A stretch of 64,000 bases of DNA from positions 1-64,000 of the forward strand of contig LNDV01000019.1 of the NCBI GenBank assembly GCA_001464765.1. Direction: 5' to 3'. Both the position numbers and the translations under genes were made by a program. The notes below the pieces were generated by a model that had not been told where the DNA came from, made no database searches, and worked only from the letters and a program-made list of their open reading frames with translations. Origin of the DNA: Betaproteobacteria bacterium Ga0077526. GTDB lineage: Bacteria; Pseudomonadota; Gammaproteobacteria; Burkholderiales; Ga0077523. Of the stretch, positions 55,194 through 64,000 are shown one piece after another. Numbering within the stretch: the stretch's first letter is position 1; every line of letters begins with the position of its first letter.

Positions 55194-56537
55194 TCAAGAC
55201 GATGTGGGGACGGCCGCGGGCCGCCCGATACAGTCGTACTCCAGCCCGTTCGCCGCTACCGTCTCCGGTTCGTACATGTTGCGGCCGTCCAGAATGACGG
55301 GATGACGAAGCCGGGCGCGAATAGCCTGGAAATCAGGGCTGCGGAATTCCTTCCATTCGGTGACGATCATGAGCACATCCGCACTTTCCAACGCCTCCAT
55401 AGGACCGTTGACGTAGCGAAGCCCGGTGCGCTCGCCGAGTAAATGCCTGGCCTCCTCCACCGCCACCGGGTCGTAGGCCACCACTTCCACACCTCTTGCG
55501 AGTAGCCCTTCGATCACTACACGGCTGGGTGCCTCGCGCATGTCGTCCGTGTTGGGCTTAAAGGAAAGGCCCCACATCGCGACGCGCATACCCTTCGCAC
55601 TGTGACCAAACCTCGCGTCGAACTTCTCCAGAAGGCGGGACTTCTGTGCCTCGTTTACGTCTTCCACAGCGCCAAGGATCTTGAGGTCCACCCCATGTTC
55701 CCGGCCGGTCCGCTGCAGCGCCTTCACATCCTTGGGGAAGCAGGAGCCGCCGTAACCAGTGCCAGCGTATAGAAAGTGGAAGCCGATTCGAGGGTCCGAC
55801 CCGATTCCCTTGCGAACGAGTTCGATGTCCGCGCCCAGCTTCTCGGCCAGGTTGGCGAGCTCGTTCATGAACGAGATGCGCGTTGCGAGCATTGCGTTGG
55901 CGGCATACTTGGTGAGTTCCGCCGAGCGTACATCCATCACAATCATGCGCTCATGGTTGCGCTGGAACGGTTGGTAGAGCTGGCGCATGAGCCTGGTGGC
56001 GCGCTCATCATCCGAGCCCACCACGATGCGATCCGGCTTGAGGAAGTCCTCGATGGCGGCGCCTTCCTTCAGGAACTCTGGGTTGGAGACGACACTGAAA
56101 TCCTGTTTCACCCCACGACTGTCCAGCACTTCCCGGATGGCGGCGCGCACCTTGTCCGCAGTGCCGACCGGAACCGTGGACTTGTCGACGATAACCGCGT
56201 AGTGGTCCAGATGCTGACCGATGGTACGAGCCGCCGCCAGCACGTGCGAAAGATCGGCCGATCCGTCCTCGCCGGGCGGAGTGCCCACAGCGATGAACTG
56301 GATCTCGCCGTGGCGTGCGCTCTCGACAGGGTCGGTGGTGAAGCGCAGCCTTCCGGCAGCCGCGTTACGCGCCACTAATGCGTCGAGCCCCGGTTCGAAG
56401 ATCGGGATGCCCCCGTCCTTCAGCAGGTCCACCTTGCGCTGATCCACATCAAGGCACACCACGTCGTTGCCGGTGTCCGCCAGACACGCCCCTGACACCA
56501 ACCCCACGTACCCCGTACCAACGACCGAAATCTTCAA
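55194..56537 (-). CDS. ugd: UDP-glucose 6-dehydrogenase
   Basis: 447 residues, full length. The NAD motif is [12 protein letters not shown] (5-16), the catalytic Cys is in [12 protein letters not shown], and the Lys/Asn residues of the central and UDP-binding domains ([33 protein letters not shown]) are in place. It makes UDP-glucuronate for the exopolysaccharide. A 5'-truncated relative lies 2.8 kb to the left in the same orientation. Confidence 0.97.
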   Translation of the reverse strand: MKISVVGTGYVGLVSGACLADTGNDVVCLDVDQRKVDLLKDGGIPIFEPGLDALVARNAAAGRLRFTTDPVESARHGEIQFIAVGTPPGEDGSADLSHVLAAARTIGQHLDHYAVIVDKSTVPVGTADKVRAAIREVLDSRGVKQDFSVVSNPEFLKEGAAIEDFLKPDRIVVGSDDERATRLMRQLYQPFQRNHERMIVMDVRSAELTKYAANAMLATRISFMNELANLAEKLGADIELVRKGIGSDPRIGFHFLYAGTGYGGSCFPKDVKALQRTGREHGVDLKILGAVEDVNEAQKSRLLEKFDARFGHSAKGMRVAMWGLSFKPNTDDMREAPSRVVIEGLLARGVEVVAYDPVAVEEARHLLGERTGLRYVNGPMEALESADVLMIVTEWKEFRSPDFQAIRARLRHPVILDGRNMYEPETVAANGLEYDCIGRPAAVPTSS

Positions 56538-56549
56538 GTCACGACTCCT

Positions 56550-57341
56550 TCATTGCCTGGTTTTTTGCCGCGCAACCAGCAACTGCCAGGCTGCACGAAG
56601 GATGAACACCGAATTGGTGGAAAGGTACCGCTTCCAAAGGCGCCCGGGCTCGGATGCAAGGCGGTGCAGCCATTCCAGACCGTTGCGCTGCATCCAGAGT
56701 GGCGCGCGCTTGACGGTGCCCGCGTGATAGTCGAAGGCAGCACCCACGCCGACCATCACCGCTTCAATACGTCCGCGATGTGCTGCCATCCAGAGTTCCT
56801 GCTTGGGGCACCCCAAGCCCACGAATACCACGCCAGCGCCGCTCTCGTTGATGGCCTGCACTTCGGCCTCGTCCTCGGCCGTCGTCGCCTCACGGAAAGG
56901 GGGCGAGTAGATGCCGGCAATCCGCAGCCTGGGAAACCTGCGCTCGATCGCCGCGCGCAGTAGCGCGAGCGTGCGCTCAGTGCTGCCGTAGAAGTACACG
57001 GCCTCGCCACGCTGCTCAGCGTGCTGCAGATACCGCCACATCAGGTCTGGACCGTTGATCCGCTCCTGCCCGGCGTGCCCCAGGCGGCGCAACATCCAGG
57101 CGACGGGCGCCCCGTCGGGCGTTGCCATGTCCGCGTTGTTAATGACCTCCTGAAACACGCGGTCTCGACTCGCCGTGACGACCGAGTGAACGTTGCAGAT
57201 ACAGACATATCGGGAAAGGCGCTGGTCAGCCCAGGTGCCGATCGTGGCAATGACGGAGGGCCACGTCGTGACGTCGATCAATGCGCCTAGCACATCCCCC
57301 GTGACCCGACCCGCGGGGACTTTCGCCATCAAGTCAGTCAT
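56550..57341 (-). CDS. WecG/TagA/CpsF-family glycosyltransferase
   Basis: 263 residues. The GT26 pattern is clear: CICNVHSVVTASRD, NADMATPDGAPVAWMLRRLG, ERINGPDLMW, VYFYGSTE and VFVGLGCPKQELWM. These enzymes add ManNAc or ManNAcA to a lipid-linked sugar, which fits the wecB gene in the other half of the locus. It lies 12 nt after ugd start-side sequence in the same direction, so both are likely in one unit. Confidence 0.95.
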   Translation of the reverse strand: MTDLMAKVPAGRVTGDVLGALIDVTTWPSVIATIGTWADQRLSRYVCICNVHSVVTASRDRVFQEVINNADMATPDGAPVAWMLRRLGHAGQERINGPDLMWRYLQHAEQRGEAVYFYGSTERTLALLRAAIERRFPRLRIAGIYSPPFREATTAEDEAEVQAINESGAGVVFVGLGCPKQELWMAAHRGRIEAVMVGVGAAFDYHAGTVKRAPLWMQRNGLEWLHRLASEPGRLWKRYLSTNSVFILRAAWQLLVARQKTRQ

Positions 57342-57360
57342 TGTGCGGAAGCATTCACCA

Positions 57361-58065
57361 TCAGATCGCTACAGCTTCGAGCTGGACACCAACGCTCAAC
57401 AGCGAAGGCCAGTAGCCGTGCACCCGGCCCAACTGTCCGAAGCCGGTCCTACGCGAGATACGGAAGCCCGCCCGCTCCAGCAGCAGAGCGAGGGATCGAA
57501 AAGTGAAGTAATGCAGATGTCCGCCGTCGAAAAGCACGTCCGAACCCAAGCCCTCATTCGACTGGGAGGTAGACGGGAATAATCGACCGAGAAGGAGAAC
57601 CAGACGCTTCTTGGCGAACGCGATGTTGGGAGTATTGATGACCAGCCTCCCTCCCGGCCGGAGAACACGACGCATTTCCGCGGCTGCCGCGTATACATCA
57701 GGAATGTGCTCGATCGTGTCCGCGGTCACAATCTGATCGATGCTCCCACTTTCGATTTCCGTCATGTTTTCGGCTGACCCGCACACTGGGCGGAAATCGA
57801 GTCCGCGCAGGTTAGCGGCCGCCTGGCGAAGGCGGGTCGAGCTGTACTCCAGCCCCACGAGCTTCTTGAAGCTGTCACGAAACTGGTACAAGAGCAGGCC
57901 GTTGCCACAGCCGATGTCCAATACGGCTTGGCCCTGCCCCCCAGCGAAGACAATTGCCTGATATCGATCGCGTGGCCAGCCGCGGACCTTGATATCCGGT
58001 ATCGTTTCCGGGAGGAAGTCCGTCTCATAGAAGCGGTCGTACAGCACGTCGAGCGACTCAGCCAA
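57361..58065 (-). CDS. Class I SAM-dependent methyltransferase
   Basis: 234 residues. Motif I is AVLDIGCGNGLLLYQF, followed by IDQIVTADTIEHIPDVYAAAAE and LRPGGRLVINTPN, typical of Methyltransf_11/23 enzymes. It lies between the GT4 gene and the wecG-like gene, so a sugar or lipid carrier is the likely substrate. Confidence 0.92.
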   Translation of the reverse strand: MAESLDVLYDRFYETDFLPETIPDIKVRGWPRDRYQAIVFAGGQGQAVLDIGCGNGLLLYQFRDSFKKLVGLEYSSTRLRQAAANLRGLDFRPVCGSAENMTEIESGSIDQIVTADTIEHIPDVYAAAAEMRRVLRPGGRLVINTPNIAFAKKRLVLLLGRLFPSTSQSNEGLGSDVLFDGGHLHYFTFRSLALLLERAGFRISRRTGFGQLGRVHGYWPSLLSVGVQLEAVAI

Positions 58066-58116
58066 GGTGACCTCGAATCAGATAGTGACGTTTGTCAAGG
58101 CAGAGGCGGCCATCTG

Positions 58117-59331
58117 CTAACCATGGCGGGTGAGTCTGTCGTACGCCGCCCCTTCGTAGATTTCGATCAGGCGCCGGTAATTCTCCGGCGCGGAGTACTT
58201 GGACACATAAGCAGCCCGCGCATTGGAGCCCATGATTCGCATATCCTCGGGATGCTCCTCTGCCCACCCAATCGCATCTGCGAGCGATTGTACTGAACCG
58301 GGTTCGAACAAAAGCCCCGTAACCTTGTGTTCCACGAGTTCCGCCAGAGCTCCAATCTTGCTCGCGATGACCGGCAGCCCGACCGCAAATGCTTCCACGA
58401 GCGTGCGGGGGAAGTTCTCGTACCAGATGCTTGGCATGACCAGCCAAGCCGCCGCACGCATTCGGGCCAGCACCTCGTCCGGGCCGGCCCAGCCTATAAG
58501 GTGCACCGCGCTCTGCCCTTCCAAAACCGCCTGTTCAGGACCGGTGCCCACCACGTCCAGCCGAGCCCGACCCGAAAGCAGGGTCAATGCCTGCGCCAGC
58601 GTCCGGATACCCTTCTCCGGAGACAGGCGCCCGACGTAGAGCCCCCCCGCACCTGGGGTGCGCGGAGCATCGGGAACATCGACGAAATTGGGCTTGATGA
58701 CGACTCGGTCGGCTGGCAGCCCAGCCTCGATAAACTTGCGGCGACAGAACTCGTTCAGCGCAATGTAGCGAGTGACATCGCGCCGGTAGGTGCCACGTAG
58801 CCGGTGCGCGACCAGAGTAGTCGCCAGCACCGCCGACTGAGAGCGAGACCCCCGGTAGCACGCACGCACCACCCCTCGCCAAGGCACACGCCCGAGGCAA
58901 TCCTCGCACACCACCCCATCGCGCAGAAACATCGCCTGGAGGCAGGACAGGCGGAAATTGTGAAGGGTCTGGACCACCGGAATGCGCAGGGCAGCCGCAG
59001 CGGCGTAGAGCGAGGGGGAGATGAGCGGAAAGGTATTGTGGACGTGGATTATGTCCGGACGGAACTTCAGAGTCAGTGCATTGATGTCTGCCACGGTGCG
59101 CCGCGACCACACGGAATCCCGGGCGACGGTCAACGGGGACGCCTTGTCGATCTCGGCGTTGTCTCGTTCGTAGAGGCGCACTTCATGACCTCGCTGCCGC
59201 AGCAGGGCGATCTCGGCCTCACAGACGCTGTCCTCGCCGCCCTTGTGCTGATACCGGTTGTGCGCGACCAGCACCCGGTACGGAGTATCCAATGCCATCT
59301 CCTCATTGACGGGGCGCGAAACGGCAGACAT
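58117..59331 (-). CDS. Family GT4 glycosyltransferase
   Basis: 404 residues. The N-terminal acceptor domain starts with YRVLVAHNRYQHKGGEDSV and DIIHVHNTFPLISPS. The GT4 C-terminal domain shows YVGRLSPEKGIRTLAQAL, VMPSIWYENFPRTLVEAFAVG and the EX7E-type region. An internal Cys group (CLQAMFLRDGVVCEDCLG) is frequent in this subfamily. A retaining sugar transferase acting in polysaccharide assembly; the sugar is unknown. A start at 59298 is also possible. Confidence 0.95.
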   Translation of the reverse strand: MSAVSRPVNEEMALDTPYRVLVAHNRYQHKGGEDSVCEAEIALLRQRGHEVRLYERDNAEIDKASPLTVARDSVWSRRTVADINALTLKFRPDIIHVHNTFPLISPSLYAAAAALRIPVVQTLHNFRLSCLQAMFLRDGVVCEDCLGRVPWRGVVRACYRGSRSQSAVLATTLVAHRLRGTYRRDVTRYIALNEFCRRKFIEAGLPADRVVIKPNFVDVPDAPRTPGAGGLYVGRLSPEKGIRTLAQALTLLSGRARLDVVGTGPEQAVLEGQSAVHLIGWAGPDEVLARMRAAAWLVMPSIWYENFPRTLVEAFAVGLPVIASKIGALAELVEHKVTGLLFEPGSVQSLADAIGWAEEHPEDMRIMGSNARAAYVSKYSAPENYRRLIEIYEGAAYDRLTRHG

Positions 59332-59444
59332 CGCATCCCCAGGACAAGTGCAAGCTGTGCACGGGCTCGGCCCGAAGCCCTGCCGAACATGACGCGATCA
59401 ACCGGCTCGCTAGCCTCTGTCTTCCAAGTCCAAAAGATCGAGGA

Positions 59445-62400
59445 TCACTGCGGCGTCTGTCCCATGGCACAACCGTCGGAACGGACGGCTTGCCCCGCCG
59501 GCGAAGCAGGACATCGGTCCTGGGAGTTCGGAATGCCGTCCCGGTCGGTGTCGAGCAAGGCCCGATTCTGCGTGTAGATGATCTCCTTGCCCAGCGCAGG
59601 CAAAAAGTATGGCCACGCCATGGGCGCGCCGTCGGACGCCCGAACGTAGAGGGCGCAGAGGGCGGGATTAGTGGTACGTTCCGGGCAGTCCCGCTGGGCT
59701 CCGGCCTTTGGATCCAGGTTGGTAAGGATGGCGGTGACCAATCCGCCCGCATCGACCGAATTCATGGTCACCATTTCCACGTTCGCGACCTGCAGGGTGT
59801 CGGCGGCCGCAATGCCAGTGAAATCCAGACGGGCACCGAGATCGCCCGTGGCGGCGTCGGCGGCATTCACCGTGGCCAGTGACCGGAACGTGAAGGCATA
59901 GCGGGTCCAGCCGGTCGAACCGTTGTACGACTCAGACTTGGCCATGAGCGCCTCGTATCCGTTTGCCCCCCCACCGCCCCTCCGAACCAGCGCCGTGATT
60001 CGCTGTCCAGCACGGCCGACCCGAGCATCGAAGCTCACGCGGTAGAGCTGATCCTTGCGAACCGAGAAATTGGGTGACGACAGGAGCGACGTCGAGGCGC
60101 CGGCCACGAACCGTCCGCAGGGGCCGAACGGGCAGGCTTCCACTGTCAGCCGACCGAACGGCGCGGTCTGGTTCCAGAAGGTCCAGTCGGTCGCGCCGTT
60201 CGCGAACCCGCCGTTTGGCACCAGGTTGCCAGGCACGACAGAGTAAGAGGCGTACTCGAAAGCCGTGATCGCTCGGCCGTCCAGATCAGACCGACGCGGG
60301 ACACCGTTTACTGTCATGGCTCGCCATTCGTCGAAGGTGTAGAGCCGAGCCTGATCGTTGGGATCATCGGAGACGATCTGCGGCGTCCACAAAGCGTAGT
60401 AGGTATTGCCTGAGAAAGTGGCGAAGTCGTGCGTCGAGCCCAGGTAACTCTGCTGGATGATCGATACACCCGCCGATGCAGGGAAGAAGACGTTGCGTTG
60501 AATCGCGTTGCCGTAGATGTCGCCGTCGGTGCGAAGCTGACGCGACTGCTCCTGAAACCATAGCTGGGCAAAGCGATTACCGAAGAACGTGTTCTGACTT
60601 ACGGTGTTGTTGAAGGCGTTGTGAATCTGCATTCCGTAGTCGGCGTCCACGATGGTATTGCCCGTGACCGTGGCGCTATGCGTGAGGATGTCCAGGTAGA
60701 TGCCCACACCGTGTGTGCTCTCCTTGAGCGTACCACTGCGATTGCCATGCACACCCTGCACGAGGTTCCGAGCGACCACCGCGCCGCTGCTGCTGTTGTG
60801 CACGTAGATGCCGCCGCAATCGTCGAAGACCAGACACACTTCGGAGACAGCGTTGTCTTCAATGCGCCCAGTCCCGTAGACCCGGATGCCCAGGTATGCC
60901 GCACCGTGCACTCGGTTGCCCCGGACGACCGCCGCTGTACCACCCGTGATGCCCGCCATCGACGGGCGCGGAATGGTCGTGACTGTGGTGCCTACTCGCT
61001 GCACACCACTCCAGCGCACATCGGAGTTCATCACCGTGAGGTTGCGAGAGTATCGGCCGAGATCGTCGCCTCCGGCAATCGCCTCCAACCCGGAACGCGC
61101 GATCAGGCAGTCGTCGATCACGGAATCCACGCTGAGGCGGGCGTCGATACCCTCCTCGGCCACGTTCTCGATGGAGAAACCACGAACGGTAACGCGCGTC
61201 GCACCCCGCATCACCACGCCATTGACCGCACCGCGGACGGCGAGGCCTTCGAGCGTGATGTCGGAAGCATTCGTGAGGTCAATGGCCGTGTAGAGAATGG
61301 AGTACGACAGTCGATTCCCCGGCGCGGCACTGTCGGGCATCCAAACGCGGAGGCGACCGCTGGAGCCGTCATAGTGCCACTCGTCCGGCGAGTCGAGCAT
61401 CCACCGCGCGCCAGTGAGGAAGTAGCCGTGCCCCGCCAGTGTGGGCAATGAGGTAGGGGTCTGGAAAGACAACCGCCCTGAGGATACCGCCGTCACGCGA
61501 CGTGGCTCGAATACCCAGGGCGCGCTGCGGACGTGTACGTCAATGCCCGGCGCAAGCACTGCCCCGGCGGGCAGCCTCAGATCGGTCCCTACGGTCACAT
61601 AGGTGCTGCCTTGCCCAGTGGTCGTGGCCACCCGATTCGAATCCACTGCATTCAGCAAGTAGATGGAGTCCGGTTCTCCCGCGTTGTGGCCGACGTTGGG
61701 GTGGTGGGCGGGAGCCACCTCACGATCGGGCATCGTGAGGTGACTGGGGCCGATGATGAGCGGCAGGACAGAGACACTGCGGACAAATACCTCCTGCCGG
61801 GTTCCGGGTACGTAGATGTCGAATCGTGCGTTCGGGGTCGACGCCGTGGGCGCGAAATCAAAGACGACGTCCTGCCATGCACCCGTACCCGTGACGCGGA
61901 TTTCCGGGCTCAACGATCCGTAGGTGGGGCCGGCCCGCCGAACGAGGGCATTCAAACTCGCACCTGCCGGGGCACGCAACGAGAACTGCACGCGATAGGT
62001 GATGCTTGCAGTCACTGGAAAGCTGGGACTGTTGATCAGGCTCCAGTTCGACGCTGACGACGTCAGGAGCAGGCAGCGGCCGCCTCCAGGACAGGAAGAC
62101 GACAACGAGATGGACGCATCACCGGCAGGCGACCATCGATTCCACCGGGCGATGGACGTATCGAGGCGACCGTTCTCGACGAGATTGAAGGGAATACTCG
62201 TACCATAGGTGCCACCCTGCTCGAGGGTCCAAGCGTGTCCCGGGACATTGATCGCGCCGTCGATGAGGGGCTTGGTGGTGCAACCCGTCGGATAAGCGCC
62301 CACCCGGATCGGGCTTCCGGCAGTACCACGTCCGCTGACCCGCAACGTCTCGGACCATGAGCGGCCACACCGCAACAAGATCTGGTCTCCGGGTTGCATT

Positions 62401-62600
62401 GCGGTGCGGGACGCGCGGACTAGCGATTGCCAAGGCCCGTCCACTTGCCCTGTACCGGTGGTCGTTACCGTTCCCACCAGGCCAGTCCAGGCATCGTTGC
62501 CGGCCTCGGAGTCCACGTAATAGGTGGCAGCGTCAACGGACGCGACACGAGTTAGAAGCGCGAGTAAGAGCGCGCCAAAGCAAGTTAGTCGTTGATTCAC
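59445..62600 (-). CDS. Secreted right-handed parallel beta-helix protein
   Basis: 1051 residues with a signal peptide (CFGALLLALLTRVASVDA). The first mature residues YYVDSEAGNDAWTGL are the usual opening of beta-helix polysaccharide-active proteins. Carbohydrate-binding-like jelly-roll segments lie near 140-280 and 800-970 (both with WSLINSPSFPV/SLLSSPNFSV repeats). The beta-helix core lies near 440-720, with rungs such as ITLEGLAVRGAVNGVVMRG. The C-terminus has a thrombospondin-3-like Ca motif DTDRDGIPNSQDRCP. A lyase or hydrolase for the local polysaccharide is plausible; catalytic residues cannot be named. Confidence 0.85.
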   Translation of the reverse strand: MNQRLTCFGALLLALLTRVASVDAATYYVDSEAGNDAWTGLVGTVTTTGTGQVDGPWQSLVRASRTAMQPGDQILLRCGRSWSETLRVSGRGTAGSPIRVGAYPTGCTTKPLIDGAINVPGHAWTLEQGGTYGTSIPFNLVENGRLDTSIARWNRWSPAGDASISLSSSCPGGGRCLLLTSSASNWSLINSPSFPVTASITYRVQFSLRAPAGASLNALVRRAGPTYGSLSPEIRVTGTGAWQDVVFDFAPTASTPNARFDIYVPGTRQEVFVRSVSVLPLIIGPSHLTMPDREVAPAHHPNVGHNAGEPDSIYLLNAVDSNRVATTTGQGSTYVTVGTDLRLPAGAVLAPGIDVHVRSAPWVFEPRRVTAVSSGRLSFQTPTSLPTLAGHGYFLTGARWMLDSPDEWHYDGSSGRLRVWMPDSAAPGNRLSYSILYTAIDLTNASDITLEGLAVRGAVNGVVMRGATRVTVRGFSIENVAEEGIDARLSVDSVIDDCLIARSGLEAIAGGDDLGRYSRNLTVMNSDVRWSGVQRVGTTVTTIPRPSMAGITGGTAAVVRGNRVHGAAYLGIRVYGTGRIEDNAVSEVCLVFDDCGGIYVHNSSSGAVVARNLVQGVHGNRSGTLKESTHGVGIYLDILTHSATVTGNTIVDADYGMQIHNAFNNTVSQNTFFGNRFAQLWFQEQSRQLRTDGDIYGNAIQRNVFFPASAGVSIIQQSYLGSTHDFATFSGNTYYALWTPQIVSDDPNDQARLYTFDEWRAMTVNGVPRRSDLDGRAITAFEYASYSVVPGNLVPNGGFANGATDWTFWNQTAPFGRLTVEACPFGPCGRFVAGASTSLLSSPNFSVRKDQLYRVSFDARVGRAGQRITALVRRGGGGANGYEALMAKSESYNGSTGWTRYAFTFRSLATVNAADAATGDLGARLDFTGIAAADTLQVANVEMVTMNSVDAGGLVTAILTNLDPKAGAQRDCPERTTNPALCALYVRASDGAPMAWPYFLPALGKEIIYTQNRALLDTDRDGIPNSQDRCPASPAGQAVRSDGCAMGQTPQ

Positions 62601-63091
62601 TTCAAAAACCTCAAAAAGACGGATGCCCCCGATCGAGCGCCAGTCCCGGAGTGGGACACAGGCGGACGCGAAATTCGTACTTTATTTGAGATTTTCTCTT
62701 CGCGTACCGGTTATTCGCACAGATCGCGCCAAGGCAGGAGTGACGACAACTATCGTGGAATGCTGCATGCTGCCTGCTGCCTGCTGCCTGCGATAGGCAA
62801 AGGCGAAGGCAGCGCGAGTTTTCACTCACGTTTCGCACGGCGCCGCGGAGTTTCCCTGCCCCTCCACGGCACCCCCTGGAGTCAGACGCGCCCCAGTTAG
62901 GCAGTCGCGGCCAGAGGACCGGCATAGCTGACGCCACTCGACGACAGTTCCAACCAAAATCGAACGCTTGCTGGCCTACACAACGCGCTGTCAGACTATT
63001 GCCATTCGATGTTGCATCGTAAAGAACATCGCGGGTAACGCCATCACTCGCTACGATCCGCCCCAGTCACCCATCCCAGTCGAGTCGCCCT
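62601..63091. other. Divergent promoter region with a short repeat
   Basis: About 490 bp between the beta-helix and methyltransferase genes. No gene is seen. It is locally AT-rich at 62680-62720, a likely promoter for the beta-helix gene, and contains a CTGCCTG repeat at 62763-62790. Confidence 0.5.
62763..62790. repeat. Heptanucleotide tandem repeat CTGCMTG x4
   Basis: Four head-to-tail heptamers (one CTGCATG, then three CTGCCTG). It sits upstream of the beta-helix gene, where slippage could change promoter spacing. Confidence 0.85.
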
Positions 63092-63706
63092 ATGAAGCAA
63101 GTCTTTCGCAAGATCAGAGATATCGGTCGCGCCCAGATGCAAGTGCGAGCGTTGCAAGAACTGGCAAGCGCCTCCACCCGCCGCATCGTCGTAGGTTCTT
63201 CTGGTACACGACTGGCGGGCTGGGTCTCCACTGACCGAGAAACGCTCGACCTGTTGGAACCCGAGACTTGGGCACGCTACTTCTCGCCCGGTTCCATTGA
63301 CGCAATTCTCGCCGAACACGTCTGGGAACACCTCACGCCCGAAGCAGCGCTGGTTGCCGCGAAGACTTGTCATCGATTCCTGAAGACAGGTGGTTATCTG
63401 CGGATCGGCATCCCCGACGGCAAACACCCCGACCCGTCGTACATCGAATCAGTCCGACCCGGAGGAACCGGTCCTGGCGCGGACGACCACAAGGTTCTCT
63501 ACACGCACGCGAGTGCACGAGCTCTGTTCGAGACCGCTGGCTTCTCGGTAAATCTGTATGAATTCTTCGACGATCAGGGGCAGTTCCAATTCACGGAGTG
63601 GGACCCTGCCGGCGGAATGATCCACAGGTCAAAACGCTTCGACGAGCGCAACACTGCGAAGCCCTTGAGCTACACCTCGATCGTTCTGGACGCACTGAAG
63701 CCGTAG
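63092..63706 (+). CDS. SAM methyltransferase-like protein
   Basis: 204 residues. The layout is that of small methyltransferases in polysaccharide loci: RRIVVGSSGTRLAGWVSTD in place of the usual LHLGCG...GW.NTD, then IDAILAEHVWEHLTPEAAL and FLKTGGYLRIGIPDG. Motif I is altered (GSSG for GCG), so SAM binding may be weak or different. It is transcribed away from the beta-helix gene and towards a glycosyltransferase on the other strand. Confidence 0.85.
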   Translation: MKQVFRKIRDIGRAQMQVRALQELASASTRRIVVGSSGTRLAGWVSTDRETLDLLEPETWARYFSPGSIDAILAEHVWEHLTPEAALVAAKTCHRFLKTGGYLRIGIPDGKHPDPSYIESVRPGGTGPGADDHKVLYTHASARALFETAGFSVNLYEFFDDQGQFQFTEWDPAGGMIHRSKRFDERNTAKPLSYTSIVLDALKP

Positions 63707-63730
63707 CGCATCTCCTCGCGACCGCCCCTG

Positions 63731-64000
63731 TCATCCCGAACGAGATCGTCCCTGAGCAACTGGCTGCGCAGTGGACGAACCACCGGAGCCCAGCACGGAA
63801 AAGGCGGTGAGGATGCCCTGACAGAAGTTGTGAGCCATCGCCTCCAGGCTGAAGGTGCGCGCGCTCTCCTTTGCTGCGTCGGCCATGCTGCTCAACCTGC
63901 CCCGGTCGTCCTTCAACAGGTCGCCTACCGCTGATGCGTAGGCGTCCAGCGTGTTTTCCACCAGCAGCCCGTTTCGGCCGTTCTCGAGGTATGCGATCTC
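63731..64000 (-). CDS. Family GT4 glycosyltransferase, partial C-terminus
   Basis: The gene runs in from beyond the right edge. The visible 89 residues begin EIAYLENGRNGLLVE, the typical C-terminal GT4 segment, and continue with ENTLDAYASAVGDLLKD and the helix ARTFSLEAMAHNFCQGILTAF. The N-terminal two thirds are outside the window. It belongs to the same polysaccharide locus and converges with the methyltransferase-like gene. Confidence 0.8.
   Translation of the reverse strand, partial: EIAYLENGRNGLLVENTLDAYASAVGDLLKDDRGRLSSMADAAKESARTFSLEAMAHNFCQGILTAFSVLGSGGSSTAQPVAQGRSRSG

Overview
This is a GC-rich chromosomal window that I read as coming from a Gram-negative bacterium, most likely a betaproteobacterium or a relative. 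The indications are two PEP-CTERM sorting-signal proteins, many lipobox lipoproteins, an outer-membrane barrel ending in Phe, an AlgZ/AlgR-type regulatory pair and a large exopolysaccharide locus. No rRNA, tRNA or CRISPR array was recognised. Species assignment is inference.

Left part (1-18.4 kb): a defence or conflict island. It opens with an AbiL-like pair, an ABC-type ATPase followed by a RloB protein (293-2314). Next come an IS5-family element (2465-3802) and a decayed IS630-type transposase that it abuts. The main feature is 5061-17870, six minus-strand genes: TIR+NTPase; NTPase+TM+LRR+FGE-fold; double TIR; DUF4062+probable inactive STAND; MoxR AAA+ ATPase; and a 1549-residue protein joining a CoxE-like N-terminus, a degenerate vWA, a propeller-like region, a caspase-like domain without its catalytic His and Cys, and an FGE-fold domain. 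This resembles the NTP-dependent, caspase/TIR/FGE-linked conflict systems of multicellular or complex bacteria. It is the best candidate for an undescribed system here.

Middle part (18.4-40 kb): a seven-gene minus-strand operon encodes a TPR-like periplasmic protein, an ABC ATPase, an FtsX-type permease, a LolA-like protein, an outer-membrane protein, a LytS-type kinase and a LytTR regulator. It is followed by a REP-associated tyrosine transposase (RAYT) among its REP palindromes, a form II CoxL/CoxS/CoxM molybdenum hydroxylase with a CoxD-type MoxR ATPase, and galE. Then comes an envelope cluster (32135-39839) of LPP20-like lipoproteins, a transglutaminase-like protein with a Pro-rich linker, a FecR-domain protein and a CsgG-like lipoprotein.

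Right part (40-64 kb): sugar-nucleotide and exopolysaccharide genes. These are wecB-gmd-fcl-rmlB-rmlA-rmlC-rmlD, a Uma2 nuclease, two divergent PEP-CTERM proteins, two related membrane proteins, a 5'-truncated ugd copy plus an intact ugd, a WecG/TagA transferase, GT4 glycosyltransferases, methyltransferases and a secreted parallel beta-helix protein.

A family of about 24 GTAG-headed REP palindromes (full form about 36 nt, mini form about 23 nt) is scattered between genes across the whole window. In three places the GTAG head supplies the TAG stop codon of the adjoining gene. One cluster has become a 123-bp tandem array.
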